Origin: Bacteroidales bacterium
GTDB taxonomy: Bacteria > Bacteroidota > Bacteroidia > Bacteroidales > Muribaculaceae
Reading direction: 5' to 3'
Length of the DNA stretch: 29,279 nucleotides
Assembly: GCA_900766975.1 (NCBI GenBank)
Contig: CAAFXO010000069.1
Coordinates: forward strand, 1 to 29,279
The first letter of the stretch is position 1. The number at the start of each line of letters is the position of its first letter. The notes below the pieces were generated by a model, which saw only the letters and a list, made by a program, of their open reading frames with translations, did not search any database and was not told where the DNA came from. Of the stretch, positions 10,013 through 17,050 are shown one piece after another. The translations under genes were made by a program, and so were the position numbers.

Positions 10013-10056
10013 AGAGGGCGGCCGCCTCCGAAATAGGGGAAGCGGCCGCTCTTTTT
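10013..10056. terminator. Bidirectional intrinsic terminator between typA and the type IX cargo gene
   Basis: GC-rich inverted repeat: AGAG(GG)CGGCCGC at 10013-10025 pairs with GCGGCCGCTCT at 10042-10052, with a 2-nt bulge and a purine-rich loop. CTTTTTATT follows on the plus strand and CTCTTTATTT on the minus strand. It lies between two convergent genes and could serve both. Confidence 0.75.
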
Positions 10057-10075
10057 ATTGATTCTCTGATATAGA

Positions 10076-12472
10076 TCAGTGGCGTACGATTACTTTGAAA
10101 GCCTTTTGATGGCCACGAGCGTTAACGTTAACGATGTAAAGACCCTCTGCGAGGTCTGAAACGTTGATCACGTTGCTCTGATGACAGTCAGTGACTGTGC
10201 GGCAAACCATACCTTGCATATTGGTAATGGTGATCACAGTGTTGATCTCATTGCCATCGAAGGGAACATCCACATGGAGTTCGTTGGCTACGGGGTTAGG
10301 ATAGATAGCAGCCTTAACTTGCTCAGCCTCGATGCCGACAACGCCACTTTGCTCGTAGAAGCGGTCTAATACCCAACCATGTTTCTCCATTCCGTTCATA
10401 CCCCAACCGCAGAGATAGCGACCATTGGGCGACATAGCATAGGAAGAAATCATCACGATATCAGCATCTTTTGTACCATTGATGTCTTCGACATATCTGT
10501 TGATTTCACGGTAGCCGTTTTCCTTATCCCATACCCAGCCGCTGAGGCCTGTATCGCCCCAACCGCAAGCGAAGTCACCTTCTGCAGTGATGCCGGATAC
10601 GGTACCATCCGTGCCCATGAAGATATAACCTTCATCCTCATTCCAGATCCAAGCCTCTTGACTGGCATAGACCGGAGCACCTCTACCACCGATCCATTTA
10701 CCATCGGGCGTAATATACTGAATTTGGCCCATCAAGTGAGAGCTCATATCCTCATAGTCATTTGTGTTTATGTCTTCAAAGGCCTTACCATAGGTCATAA
10801 GTTCCTGATTATAAACACCGTCTGCACCTCTTTTCCAGAGAGAAGCATACCAAGGTCCGTGATGGTCTTGCCAACCACCGATGATAGAACCATCATAGTT
10901 GGTAGCAATAGCTGTACTTGCACGATGTATAGAAGCATACATATTAGGAAGGATGGTAAGTTCGCCGGTGTCGCTCCATACAGATGCACAGTGTAATACT
11001 GATTGAGAATCTTGATCATATGTGTATACGCCACCTACGATATGCTTGCCATCAGCCGAAACGCCATGTATGCTTCCGTAGACATCCTGGGTATTATAAC
11101 CGGAGTTATCAAGAAGAGTCCATACACAATCATCTACATCGTAATATGCAGGAGAATAACCGAAGACAGGAGCATCAAGGTTTTTCGAGAAGAATTTAGC
11201 GGAATCGGAGCCAATAACGATAGTGCCTTTTTGGGAAGTCCCATCGTAGCGGTAGGAGACAGCATTAAGGTCTCCGGGCACATCATCATCCGAGAGATTG
11301 ATATTAACTTTAGCGAAAGTATTGCCATTGTCATTAGATTCGTAAAGACCTTCAGAGCCAACGATCAAGATCTTGTCGTCGAGCCAATAAAGGTCGTTCC
11401 AAGTAGCAACGCTAAAAGGATTTATTCCGGCAGGAAGGATAGTCTTCTTATTCCAAGTCTCGCCGCCATCGGTGGTGATAAGAAGATTTACGCCGCAGAT
11501 GATGGCATAGTTATCTGCTGAGCTGATATGCATTCTGCCAAGTTCGTCAGAGGAAGTATAGATAGTGGTCCAAGTCTTACCGGCATCTTCAGACTTTTGA
11601 ACCTTGCCATTGGCTGTAGTCATATAGAATGTCTCTCCATAGCAATACATACCGGTGGGAATGCCTTCGACACCTGTAGCCTCTTCGAAAACAGGATCTA
11701 TCTTATTCCAATTCTCATCCATGGCTCCGAGGTTGGAAGAACACCAAACACCATATGAGCCATCTTCAGCCTCATAGCCAACTGCCATATAGGAGCAATT
11801 GGCAGCATTGATCCACTCAGTATTGGCAATAGCAGTAAATGACTTAATTTCCGTAGTATTACCTTCGGGGCGTACATCACGTTCATACCAACTGAAATTC
11901 CCTTTGGATTCGAGGATCTTGGGGCCATTTTCACTATCAGCTGCAATAAACTGATGCCATCCTAATACACTCATCTGATGAGGCACGAGCGACTCATCTT
12001 CTAATCCATCAGAGTCAAGCCATTTAAGACCATTATTGCTCGATGAGAGGAACATGATGCCACCCCCTTGTTTTACAAGCAGAGCTGCAGTATTAAGATT
12101 TGATCCCTTGAGAGAACGGTCAATATCGAATACGTCATAATCGGCATATTTATGTACTGTTACTTTCTGCCAATTAGAATTGATCGTGATATTTTCGCTC
12201 GGGGTTACAGCATATACGCGTTTTTCGTCGGGAGAGAAACGAGCCACACCGCCGATACCATTGCCGGCAGATATACCACCGATCATGGTATATTCGTTGG
12301 TGATAGGATCCCAAAGGAAATAGGGTTGACATTGATCGGATGAAACTACTGCAACGCCTTCATTAGTAACGTCGGTCGTAAATTGTTGACCCTCCGTGAC
12401 GTAAACTCTCTGAGCAGAGATCATCGTTGTGCCTGCAAGCGCCAGGGCCATGATGATTAAATATTTCTTCAT
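10076..12472 (-). CDS. Secreted Asp-box/beta-propeller protein with type IX secretion sorting domain
   Basis: 798 residues. A Sec signal peptide (MKKYLIIMALALAGTTMISA, cut before QR) leads to a large repeat domain. Three Asp-box/BNR motifs are visible: SEDAGKTW (about 294-301), TTDGGETW (333-340) and SNDNGNTF (379-386), typical of sialidase- or Vps10/sortilin-like propellers. The second half has further WxW/GG-rich propeller-like repeats. About residues 715-798 form a C-terminal sorting domain of type A (YPNPVANELHV, then GMVCRTV, then LAEGLYIVNV and KAFKVIV). Type IX cargo is exported across the outer membrane and the tail removed or anchored, so this is probably a surface or secreted protein. 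No sialidase catalytic set (RIP/FRIP, Tyr/Glu) was recognised, so no enzyme activity is assigned. Single gene with its own promoter (12525-12555). Confidence 0.88.
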   Translation of the reverse strand: MKKYLIIMALALAGTTMISAQRVYVTEGQQFTTDVTNEGVAVVSSDQCQPYFLWDPITNEYTMIGGISAGNGIGGVARFSPDEKRVYAVTPSENITINSNWQKVTVHKYADYDVFDIDRSLKGSNLNTAALLVKQGGGIMFLSSSNNGLKWLDSDGLEDESLVPHQMSVLGWHQFIAADSENGPKILESKGNFSWYERDVRPEGNTTEIKSFTAIANTEWINAANCSYMAVGYEAEDGSYGVWCSSNLGAMDENWNKIDPVFEEATGVEGIPTGMYCYGETFYMTTANGKVQKSEDAGKTWTTIYTSSDELGRMHISSADNYAIICGVNLLITTDGGETWNKKTILPAGINPFSVATWNDLYWLDDKILIVGSEGLYESNDNGNTFAKVNINLSDDDVPGDLNAVSYRYDGTSQKGTIVIGSDSAKFFSKNLDAPVFGYSPAYYDVDDCVWTLLDNSGYNTQDVYGSIHGVSADGKHIVGGVYTYDQDSQSVLHCASVWSDTGELTILPNMYASIHRASTAIATNYDGSIIGGWQDHHGPWYASLWKRGADGVYNQELMTYGKAFEDINTNDYEDMSSHLMGQIQYITPDGKWIGGRGAPVYASQEAWIWNEDEGYIFMGTDGTVSGITAEGDFACGWGDTGLSGWVWDKENGYREINRYVEDINGTKDADIVMISSYAMSPNGRYLCGWGMNGMEKHGWVLDRFYEQSGVVGIEAEQVKAAIYPNPVANELHVDVPFDGNEINTVITITNMQGMVCRTVTDCHQSNVINVSDLAEGLYIVNVNARGHQKAFKVIVRH

Positions 12473-12516
12473 AATGAAATTGTTTTGGTTAATGAAATTG
12501 TTTTGGTTAATGAAAT
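12473..12516 (-). repeat. 18-bp tandem repeat in the leader of the type IX cargo gene
   Basis: Two perfect copies of AATGAAATTGTTTTGGTT (12473-12490 and 12491-12508) plus an 8-bp third copy (12509-12516). They fill essentially the whole 5' untranslated region between the predicted transcription start (about 12518) and the ATG. On the mRNA strand each unit reads AACCAAAACAATTTCATT. Confidence 0.85.
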
Positions 12517-12524
12517 TTCTGCGA

Positions 12525-12555
12525 CAAATTTATCAACCGCAATTTAAAATGTCAA
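12525..12555 (-). promoter_or_regulatory. Promoter of the type IX cargo gene
   Basis: On the minus strand, TTG (12555-12553) is followed by 20 bp and TAAATTTG (12532-12525), which fits the Bacteroidetes promoter consensus. Confidence 0.65.
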
Positions 12556-12568
12556 TAGCAAGAATTAT

Positions 12569-12614
12569 GAATTCAAGAATCAATAAGGAAAAACCTTTTT
12601 AAATTCTTGAATTC
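12569..12614. repeat. 12-bp inverted repeat with nested hairpin
   Basis: GAATTCAAGAAT (12569-12580) and its exact complement ATTCTTGAATTC (12603-12614) flank a 22-nt loop that itself holds AAGG-AAAAA-CCTT (12585-12597). It lies downstream of the acyltransferase gene and upstream of the type IX cargo promoter, so it could be a weak terminator for the former or an operator for the latter. Confidence 0.6.
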
Positions 12615-12627
12615 TAAATTTTCACGG

Positions 12628-12649
12628 TTGTTAATTCATGAATTAACAA
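12628..12649. promoter_or_regulatory. 22-bp perfect palindrome, possible operator
   Basis: Half-site TTGTTAATTCA followed directly by its exact complement. It is centred about 120 bp upstream of the predicted transcription start of the type IX cargo gene. Perfect dyads of this length with a short TTCATGAA core are typical of dimeric repressor or activator sites; no T-tract follows, so it is not a terminator. The regulator is unknown. Confidence 0.5.
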
Positions 12650-12707
12650 ATTTCATCGGGTGTCGAGGATGCCTTTCCCTGATAAAGAGAGGGATTAAGA
12701 GCGGTTA

Positions 12708-12738
12708 GCTACGCAGTATCAGCCGAAGACAAACTTTC
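12708..12738. repeat. 31-bp direct repeat, copy 1 (overlaps acyltransferase 3' end)
   Basis: Begins GCTACGCAGTATCA and matches 13901-13931 at 28 of 31 positions. It includes the stop codon and last codons of the acyltransferase gene. The second copy lies about 50 bp beyond that gene's start. Confidence 0.75.
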
Positions 12739-13849
12739 CTTTTATGTATTTTTTTACTTTGCGATAGCAATACATGTATAGGAGGGGGAGGGCTACTCCG
12801 GCTATGGTGTATGGGATCCAGAAGAGGTCGCCGTTGTGGTCGTGTATCACCATGTGACACCCTATCTGACGGGGGTCGAGGTCGTAATATGCTATCTTAA
12901 GAAGGCTTACAGCCTTGAATGAGATTATGTGGAATACATAGATATAAACAGTCATCTCGCCGCAATGCACCAATAGGCGTTTGAACCAATTATCGCATCT
13001 ATCGATAAGTCGGGCTATCTGATGAGTGAGGAAGAAACCGGCGATGCCTGTGAGGGGAAGGGTAACGACGTCGATCTGCTTTGGGGCGAGGTTCATACCT
13101 GCCCAATGGTTGAGGGCGCCCACCACGAGCAGCCCCGCCGAGATGATAAGTGCACCCCAATAATATGGAGATCGGCAGTTAAAGCCTACAGACTCCTCGA
13201 AATGACGATACACGAATCCGAGACCGAAGAAGAGGATGCCCCAAGCTTCGCGGATGCCACCCTGCACTATCGGCACTTTCAGCCCCCAAGAGATCTTAAA
13301 GAGGGCGAAGCCGAGGGCACAGAGGGAGATAAGGAGGGCGGTGCGCCACCCTTTGAGCCAAGAGAACTTGCCGTCGGCGAGGCGGAAGAAGACCAAGAAG
13401 AGGATGCTCGCCACCAACAGGGCACGGAAGAACCAGAAAGCACCGGCGAGGAACTCGTCGTAGCCGCTCATGCCGAAGATGATGTTGACGACACGCTGGA
13501 AAGCGACCTTGAGGGTATAGGGATGTGTGACTCCGCCGGTCCAGTTGCCGTAGGTCTCGTTGAGGATACCGACGGAGAACATCAGATTGTGGATCAGCAA
13601 GAAGAAGAGACTCCACTTCACGAAGGGGATATAGAGACCCTTGAATCGTTTGGCGCAGAAATCCCATGGCCGGTCGACATTGCGATAGCTGAAGAAATAG
13701 CCTGCTGTGAGGAAGAAGAGGGGCATGTGGAAAAGGTATATGAAATTCATAAGGAGGGCAGGCCCCTCGGCGTGCCCCATCACCATGAGGATGATGGCGA
13801 TGCCCTTGGCGATCGCGATGGAAGTATTTCGTTTATCTGCCATAATCAT
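12719..13849 (-). CDS. Acyltransferase family 3 membrane protein (OatA/WecH-like)
   Basis: Multi-pass membrane acyltransferase. Family members move acetyl or other acyl groups onto peptidoglycan, lipopolysaccharide or other extracytoplasmic glycans. The N-terminus KGIAIILMVMGHAEGP carries the conserved His of this family in a G-H context, followed by the FHMPLFFLTAGYFF segment typical of AT3 proteins. About ten hydrophobic helices span the 376 residues, and the tail is basic (KVKKYIKGKF). Two starts are possible: ATG at 13849 (MIMADKRN) or 13843 (MADKRN); the second is equally plausible. It stands alone, flanked by 31-bp direct repeats (12708-12738 and 13901-13931), which may mean it came as a duplicated or mobile segment. 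The substrate is not predictable. Confidence 0.88.
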   Translation of the reverse strand: MIMADKRNTSIAIAKGIAIILMVMGHAEGPALLMNFIYLFHMPLFFLTAGYFFSYRNVDRPWDFCAKRFKGLYIPFVKWSLFFLLIHNLMFSVGILNETYGNWTGGVTHPYTLKVAFQRVVNIIFGMSGYDEFLAGAFWFFRALLVASILFLVFFRLADGKFSWLKGWRTALLISLCALGFALFKISWGLKVPIVQGGIREAWGILFFGLGFVYRHFEESVGFNCRSPYYWGALIISAGLLVVGALNHWAGMNLAPKQIDVVTLPLTGIAGFFLTHQIARLIDRCDNWFKRLLVHCGEMTVYIYVFHIISFKAVSLLKIAYYDLDPRQIGCHMVIHDHNGDLFWIPYTIAGVALPLLYMYCYRKVKKYIKGKFVFG

Positions 13850-13900
13850 TAAATAAAGCGTAAAGATAATAAAAAAATAGGAAATAAGAGGTCAGAATGG

Positions 13901-13931
13901 GCTACGCAGTATCACCCAAAGAGAAACTTTC
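13901..13931. repeat. 31-bp direct repeat, copy 2
   Basis: Same start (GCTACGCAGTATCA) as 12708-12738, with three mismatches over 31 bp. Its right half (CCCAAAG, AGAAA, CTTT) also resembles the CCCCAAAG-CGAAA-CTTTGGGG terminator hairpin at 19627-19647. Confidence 0.7.
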
Positions 13932-13937
13932 GGACTC

Positions 13938-14004
13938 GGGGGAGAGCTGAAGCTCTCTCACAGAAGCAAATCGGCACTGCGGGGAGGGCTTGGGGGAGAG
14001 CTGA
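13938..14004. repeat. GC-rich segment with 13-bp direct repeats and a small hairpin
   Basis: GGGGGAGAGCTGA occurs at 13938-13950 and 13992-14004. GAGAGCT (13942-13948) can pair with AGCTCTC (13951-13957). This GC-rich block sits in an otherwise AT-rich gap between divergent genes; it contains no open reading frame I would defend. Confidence 0.6.
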
Positions 14005-14047
14005 TTTAAATTTTTTTAATTGAAATGGGAATTTTGGATTTTATCGC

Positions 14048-14055
14048 TATATTTG
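14048..14055 (+). promoter_or_regulatory. Putative -7 box for the 5'-nucleotidase gene
   Basis: TATATTTG fits TAnnTTTG about 80 bp before the ATG. The nearest upstream TTG (14020-14022) gives a 25-bp spacer, longer than usual, so the promoter is only tentative. Confidence 0.4.
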
Positions 14056-14136
14056 CATGTCGGATAGGTTCTCGGCGTTCCGACCACTCTATTTTGGGAT
14101 TCATATAATTTGAAAATTTAATAATATATTATCATC

Positions 14137-15573
14137 ATGAAGAAGATTTTTTCTTTGTTGATCGGGATGGTATCGCTTGTGGCAGTGGCTCAGACAGGCG
14201 AGGTCCATATCTTATCGGTCAATGATATGCATGCAGCAATCGACAAGTTTCCCCGCTTTGCAGCCGTAGCGGATAGTCTACGAGCCCTTTACCCAGACTT
14301 GCTGGTGGTGTCGGCAGGCGACAATCGTACCGGCAATCCTATCAACGACCGCGACCCGGTGTCGTCACGACCGATGGTGGAGCTGATGAATAAGGCCGGT
14401 TTTAAGTATTCGACCTTCGGCAACCATGAGTTTGACGGCAAGATCGATGGGCTCCGCACGGTGATCAATAATTCCTATTGCACTTATATTTGTGCCAACG
14501 CCTATAGTCCCGACTCGCTTCGTCTCCACTACGTACCCTTCGTGATCGACAAGATCAACGGCATCAAGGTGGGTATCTTGGGACTAATCCAGACCAACGA
14601 TGCCGGGATCCCCGACTGTCATCCCAAGCATGTGGGGAACATGACCTTCCGACCGATGAAGGATGTAGCGATGGAATATAAGTGGCTACGCAATGAATGT
14701 GACGTCTTTATCCTCTTGACCCACAATGGCTATGACGACGATTTGAAATTGGCAGCCGTGATGCCGGAGGCAGATATGATCATCGGCGGACACTCCCATA
14801 CCAAGCTCGATCCCTGCGTGATGGAGAATAATGTGATGATCACGCAGACAGAGCGCTGGCTGAAATATGCCACCCACACTACGATCAGTGTCACCGACGG
14901 CAAGGTGACCGACCGTAAAGCAGAGCTAATCGATGTCGCCAACTTCGGGAACGTGAATAAAGCGGTGGAATCCGTGGTAAGCAATCTTATCGAGAGTTCG
15001 CCGCTGAGTGATATTATCGCCACTGCTAAGAGCGACTTCCGCGAGAAGGAGGAATTGGGCTGTATGATGGCAGATGCGTTGCGCGCCAAGACGGGAGCCG
15101 ACATTGCAATCCAGAACAATGGTGGCGTACGCTACGACTCGAAGCGAGCCGGGGGCATCAGTATATGCGATGTCTACACACTCGATCCCTTCAGCAACGA
15201 AGCGATGACCTTCACCCTCACAGGCGAAGAGCTCAAAGAGATGCTTGCCGCGATATGCCGCGCCGATGACTATGGCCCCTCCTATGTGTCGGGTATCACC
15301 TACGAGATCCATCTCGGCAAAGACAACCGCGATGTGAAGAGCGTGAAGATCAAGAGAGAAGATGGTGGCAAATTCGATATGAAGAAAAGCTACAAAGTAG
15401 CGATGAACTCCTACGTAGCCTCCGTGTCGAAATATGAGAAGCAAGACCCGGGCACAGCATTAGGTAAAGCTACCAACGACATGCTGGAAGAATACCTCAG
15501 AGAAGTGAAAGAGGTGGACTATCAGGGTGTAAAGCGCGTCACCGTAAAGCAAGATCAGAAATACTCACGATAA
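14137..15573 (+). CDS. Secreted bifunctional metallophosphatase/5'-nucleotidase (UshA-like)
   Basis: Predicted exported enzyme that removes phosphate from nucleotides or related substrates outside the cytoplasm. Signal peptide MKKIFSLLIGMVSLVAVAQ. The calcineurin-like metal site is present: N29-D30-x-H32, G61-D62, GNHEFD (95-100), His196 in LLTHN, and GGHSH (217-221). The C-terminal nucleotide-binding domain carries QNNGGVRYD (326-334). One departure: the first motif reads NDMHA where NDxHG is usual, though the metal ligands are kept. The length (478 residues) is that of a compact two-domain enzyme. It appears monocistronic. Its neighbour across the 15.6-kb junction is a nucleoside-recognition membrane protein on the opposite strand, which hints at nucleotide salvage but does not prove it. 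Confidence 0.93.
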   Translation: MKKIFSLLIGMVSLVAVAQTGEVHILSVNDMHAAIDKFPRFAAVADSLRALYPDLLVVSAGDNRTGNPINDRDPVSSRPMVELMNKAGFKYSTFGNHEFDGKIDGLRTVINNSYCTYICANAYSPDSLRLHYVPFVIDKINGIKVGILGLIQTNDAGIPDCHPKHVGNMTFRPMKDVAMEYKWLRNECDVFILLTHNGYDDDLKLAAVMPEADMIIGGHSHTKLDPCVMENNVMITQTERWLKYATHTTISVTDGKVTDRKAELIDVANFGNVNKAVESVVSNLIESSPLSDIIATAKSDFREKEELGCMMADALRAKTGADIAIQNNGGVRYDSKRAGGISICDVYTLDPFSNEAMTFTLTGEELKEMLAAICRADDYGPSYVSGITYEIHLGKDNRDVKSVKIKREDGGKFDMKKSYKVAMNSYVASVSKYEKQDPGTALGKATNDMLEEYLREVKEVDYQGVKRVTVKQDQKYSR

Positions 15574-15583
15574 CAACTACATA

Positions 15584-15618
15584 AGAGCGCGTTCCACATT
15601 ATATAGCGCGTTCCACAT
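15584..15618. repeat. AGAGCGCG-type motif, two direct copies
   Basis: AGCGCGTTCCACAT occurs perfectly at 15586-15599 and 15605-15618; the first is preceded by AG, completing AGAGCGCGTTCC. It lies between the 3' ends of two convergent genes, where a terminator would be expected. Confidence 0.75.
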
Positions 15619-15645
15619 AACGAGCCCTCGAAGTGAGCTATGTCC

Positions 15646-16575
15646 TTATCGAGATACAGCTGCTTTGAGGGCTTGGTATGCTCGGCGGAGCCACACGAGG
15701 ATTATGGCGAAGCCGACACGTGTTGCCACCATAATCGGGGCTGAGATTCCGATGGCGGCAAAGACGATGGTATCCTCGAGCAGGGAGTGGTTCATGATAA
15801 GATGATAATTGACATCATTAGCCTCCTGAGGGGTGACAAGCCCCTTCTGCTCGAGTTCGAGCATCACGGCGGAGCCATAACCGAGACCGATGACATTGCC
15901 GACGAGCCACATATATGCGGCATGGTCGGGGAGACCGAACAGGTGCATGATCGGCGAGAAGAAGCGGGAGATGGGCTGAAGGAGAGAGAACTCCTCGATC
16001 ATGCGCTGAATCACCATCAAGACGTATATTATCAGGAAGACGAGCGCCGACATCTTGAGTTGGGAGATGGTCCAAGCGAGAATCATCTGCGAGAATGATG
16101 CATTCTGCTCAACGCCAAGATAGATGAATGGGTCGGTCGATTCGGGGAGGATTAGATTGAAGAGGAAGGCACAGATGAAGGCTGCCAAGAGTCTGAGGGT
16201 AGCCATCCTCCAGAACGACGAACCGGTGGATCGATTGACAGCACACTCGACGGGGAGGTTATGGCAGAGGGCGATCATCAGGGATAGGATGGTAGCCTGC
16301 TTGAATGTGAGAGGTATAGCCATCATGGCGGCGATACCGGCGTAAGTTCCGGCAGTAGCACCGGAGATGAAGACTACGGCAGAAGCGCCCGGGAGTCCGA
16401 CATGACAGAAGAGGGGCTCGAGGTAACCGGCGAGCCAGTCGAGGATGCCATAATACTGAAGGAGGGTCACCCCCAACGAGATGGGAATCATAAGGCGCAA
16501 GAGCCAAGCGGCACTTCGGAGGGTAGAAGGAAGCGCCGTGGCAAACGAATCGAAAAACTTCTTTTTGGCAGACAT
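15646..16575 (-). CDS. Nucleoside-recognition (Gate) domain membrane protein
   Basis: 309-residue polytopic membrane protein of the nucleoside recognition/Gate family, related to spore-maturation SpmA/SpmB and to the gates of concentrative nucleoside transporters. About eight hydrophobic helices are visible, with Gly-rich turns such as VVFISGATAGTYAGIAAMMA and GNVIGLGYGSAVMLELEQKG typical of this family. Family members are annotated as transporters on thin evidence, so the substrate is open. The start codon at 16575 lies only 5 bp from a TAATTTTG -7 box (16587-16580), so the mRNA may be leaderless or nearly so; a later start would cut into the cytoplasmic N-terminus (MSAKKKFFDSF). It converges with the 5'-nucleotidase gene. 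Confidence 0.85.
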   Translation of the reverse strand: MSAKKKFFDSFATALPSTLRSAAWLLRLMIPISLGVTLLQYYGILDWLAGYLEPLFCHVGLPGASAVVFISGATAGTYAGIAAMMAIPLTFKQATILSLMIALCHNLPVECAVNRSTGSSFWRMATLRLLAAFICAFLFNLILPESTDPFIYLGVEQNASFSQMILAWTISQLKMSALVFLIIYVLMVIQRMIEEFSLLQPISRFFSPIMHLFGLPDHAAYMWLVGNVIGLGYGSAVMLELEQKGLVTPQEANDVNYHLIMNHSLLEDTIVFAAIGISAPIMVATRVGFAIILVWLRRAYQALKAAVSR

Positions 16576-16579
16576 GCGG

Positions 16580-16587
16580 CAAAATTA
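16580..16587 (-). promoter_or_regulatory. Putative -7 box of the nucleoside-recognition gene
   Basis: TAATTTTG on the minus strand, ending 5 bp before the start codon. No clear -33 TTTG was found at the expected distance. Confidence 0.4.
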
Positions 16588-16607
16588 CAAAAAAAAGAGG
16601 GAAAATA

Positions 16608-16639
16608 TTTGGAGGAATGAAAAAAATGTTGTAATTTTG
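16608..16639 (+). promoter_or_regulatory. Promoter of tRNA-Lys
   Basis: TTTG (16608-16611), 20 bp, TAATTTTG (16632-16639), the consensus Bacteroidetes arrangement. Start expected near 16646, about 68 nt before the tRNA. Confidence 0.65.
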
Positions 16640-16713
16640 CAACGCTTTTCGGGAGAAGAGAGTGCCGTATGAGATAAAATGCAGCGTTGCGATTACCCGA
16701 GGGCAAATAGGAT

Positions 16714-16786
16714 GATTCGCTAGCTCAGCAGGTAGAGCACAACACTTTTAATGTTGGGGTCGTGGGTTCGAGCCCCACGCGGATCA
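16714..16786 (+). tRNA. tRNA-Lys (anticodon TTT)
   Basis: Acceptor stem GATTCGC/GCGGATC with one T-G pair, D arm AGCTCAGCAGGTAGAGC, anticodon arm CAACACTTTTAATGTTG with TTT, T arm GTGGGTTCGAGCCCCAC, and discriminator A. CCA is not encoded. A strong terminator follows 10 bp later. Confidence 0.97.
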
Positions 16787-16796
16787 CAGAAAAAGG

Positions 16797-16826
16797 AATC
16801 GCTGACGACATCGTCAGCGATTTTTG
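16797..16826 (+). terminator. Intrinsic terminator of tRNA-Lys
   Basis: AATCGCTGACG (16797-16807) pairs perfectly with CGTCAGCGATT (16812-16822) around a 4-nt loop, with TTTTG following. It is an 11-bp stem directly downstream of the tRNA. Confidence 0.88.
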
Positions 16827-16954
16827 TGTTTATAGAACCATATCCAAAAATGCGATTATGGAGGGGAGAGACACAAATTTTTGCGATTAGGGTGGGTTGG
16901 GGCGGCGGTTTTTTGGTGATTTGGGTGGTATGGGAGTATAAAAATGATGAAATA

Positions 16955-16987
16955 TTGGGTGGAAATCAGAATTTATAGGTATATTTG
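16955..16987 (+). promoter_or_regulatory. Promoter of the glycosyltransferase operon
   Basis: TTG (16955-16957), 22 bp, TATATTTG (16980-16987). Start expected near 16994, about 57 nt before the glycosyltransferase ATG. Confidence 0.55.
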
Positions 16988-17050
16988 CATTATAAATGGG
17001 GTTTTGCCTCAAGTTCGGGGCGAATCTTGATGCTAACGTAAAGAGATAAT

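Noticed and set aside
10113..10135. GTTAACGTTAAC palindrome resembling the AACGTT repeat
   Set aside because: It encodes the VNVN stretch of the type IX sorting domain and is not tandem with period 9.
12481..12718. Insertion sequence remnant
   Set aside because: Several inverted repeats are present but there is no transposase fragment or target duplication; regulatory dyads explain them more simply.
13022..13852. 276-residue plus-strand frame over the acyltransferase
   Set aside because: Glu/Asp-rich antisense shadow of membrane-protein codons; the minus-strand product has clear family motifs.
15623..15673. AGCCCTC/GAGGGCT inverted repeat at the convergent 3' ends as a terminator
   Set aside because: The loop is about 29 nt, the right arm is inside the coding sequence and no T-tract follows.
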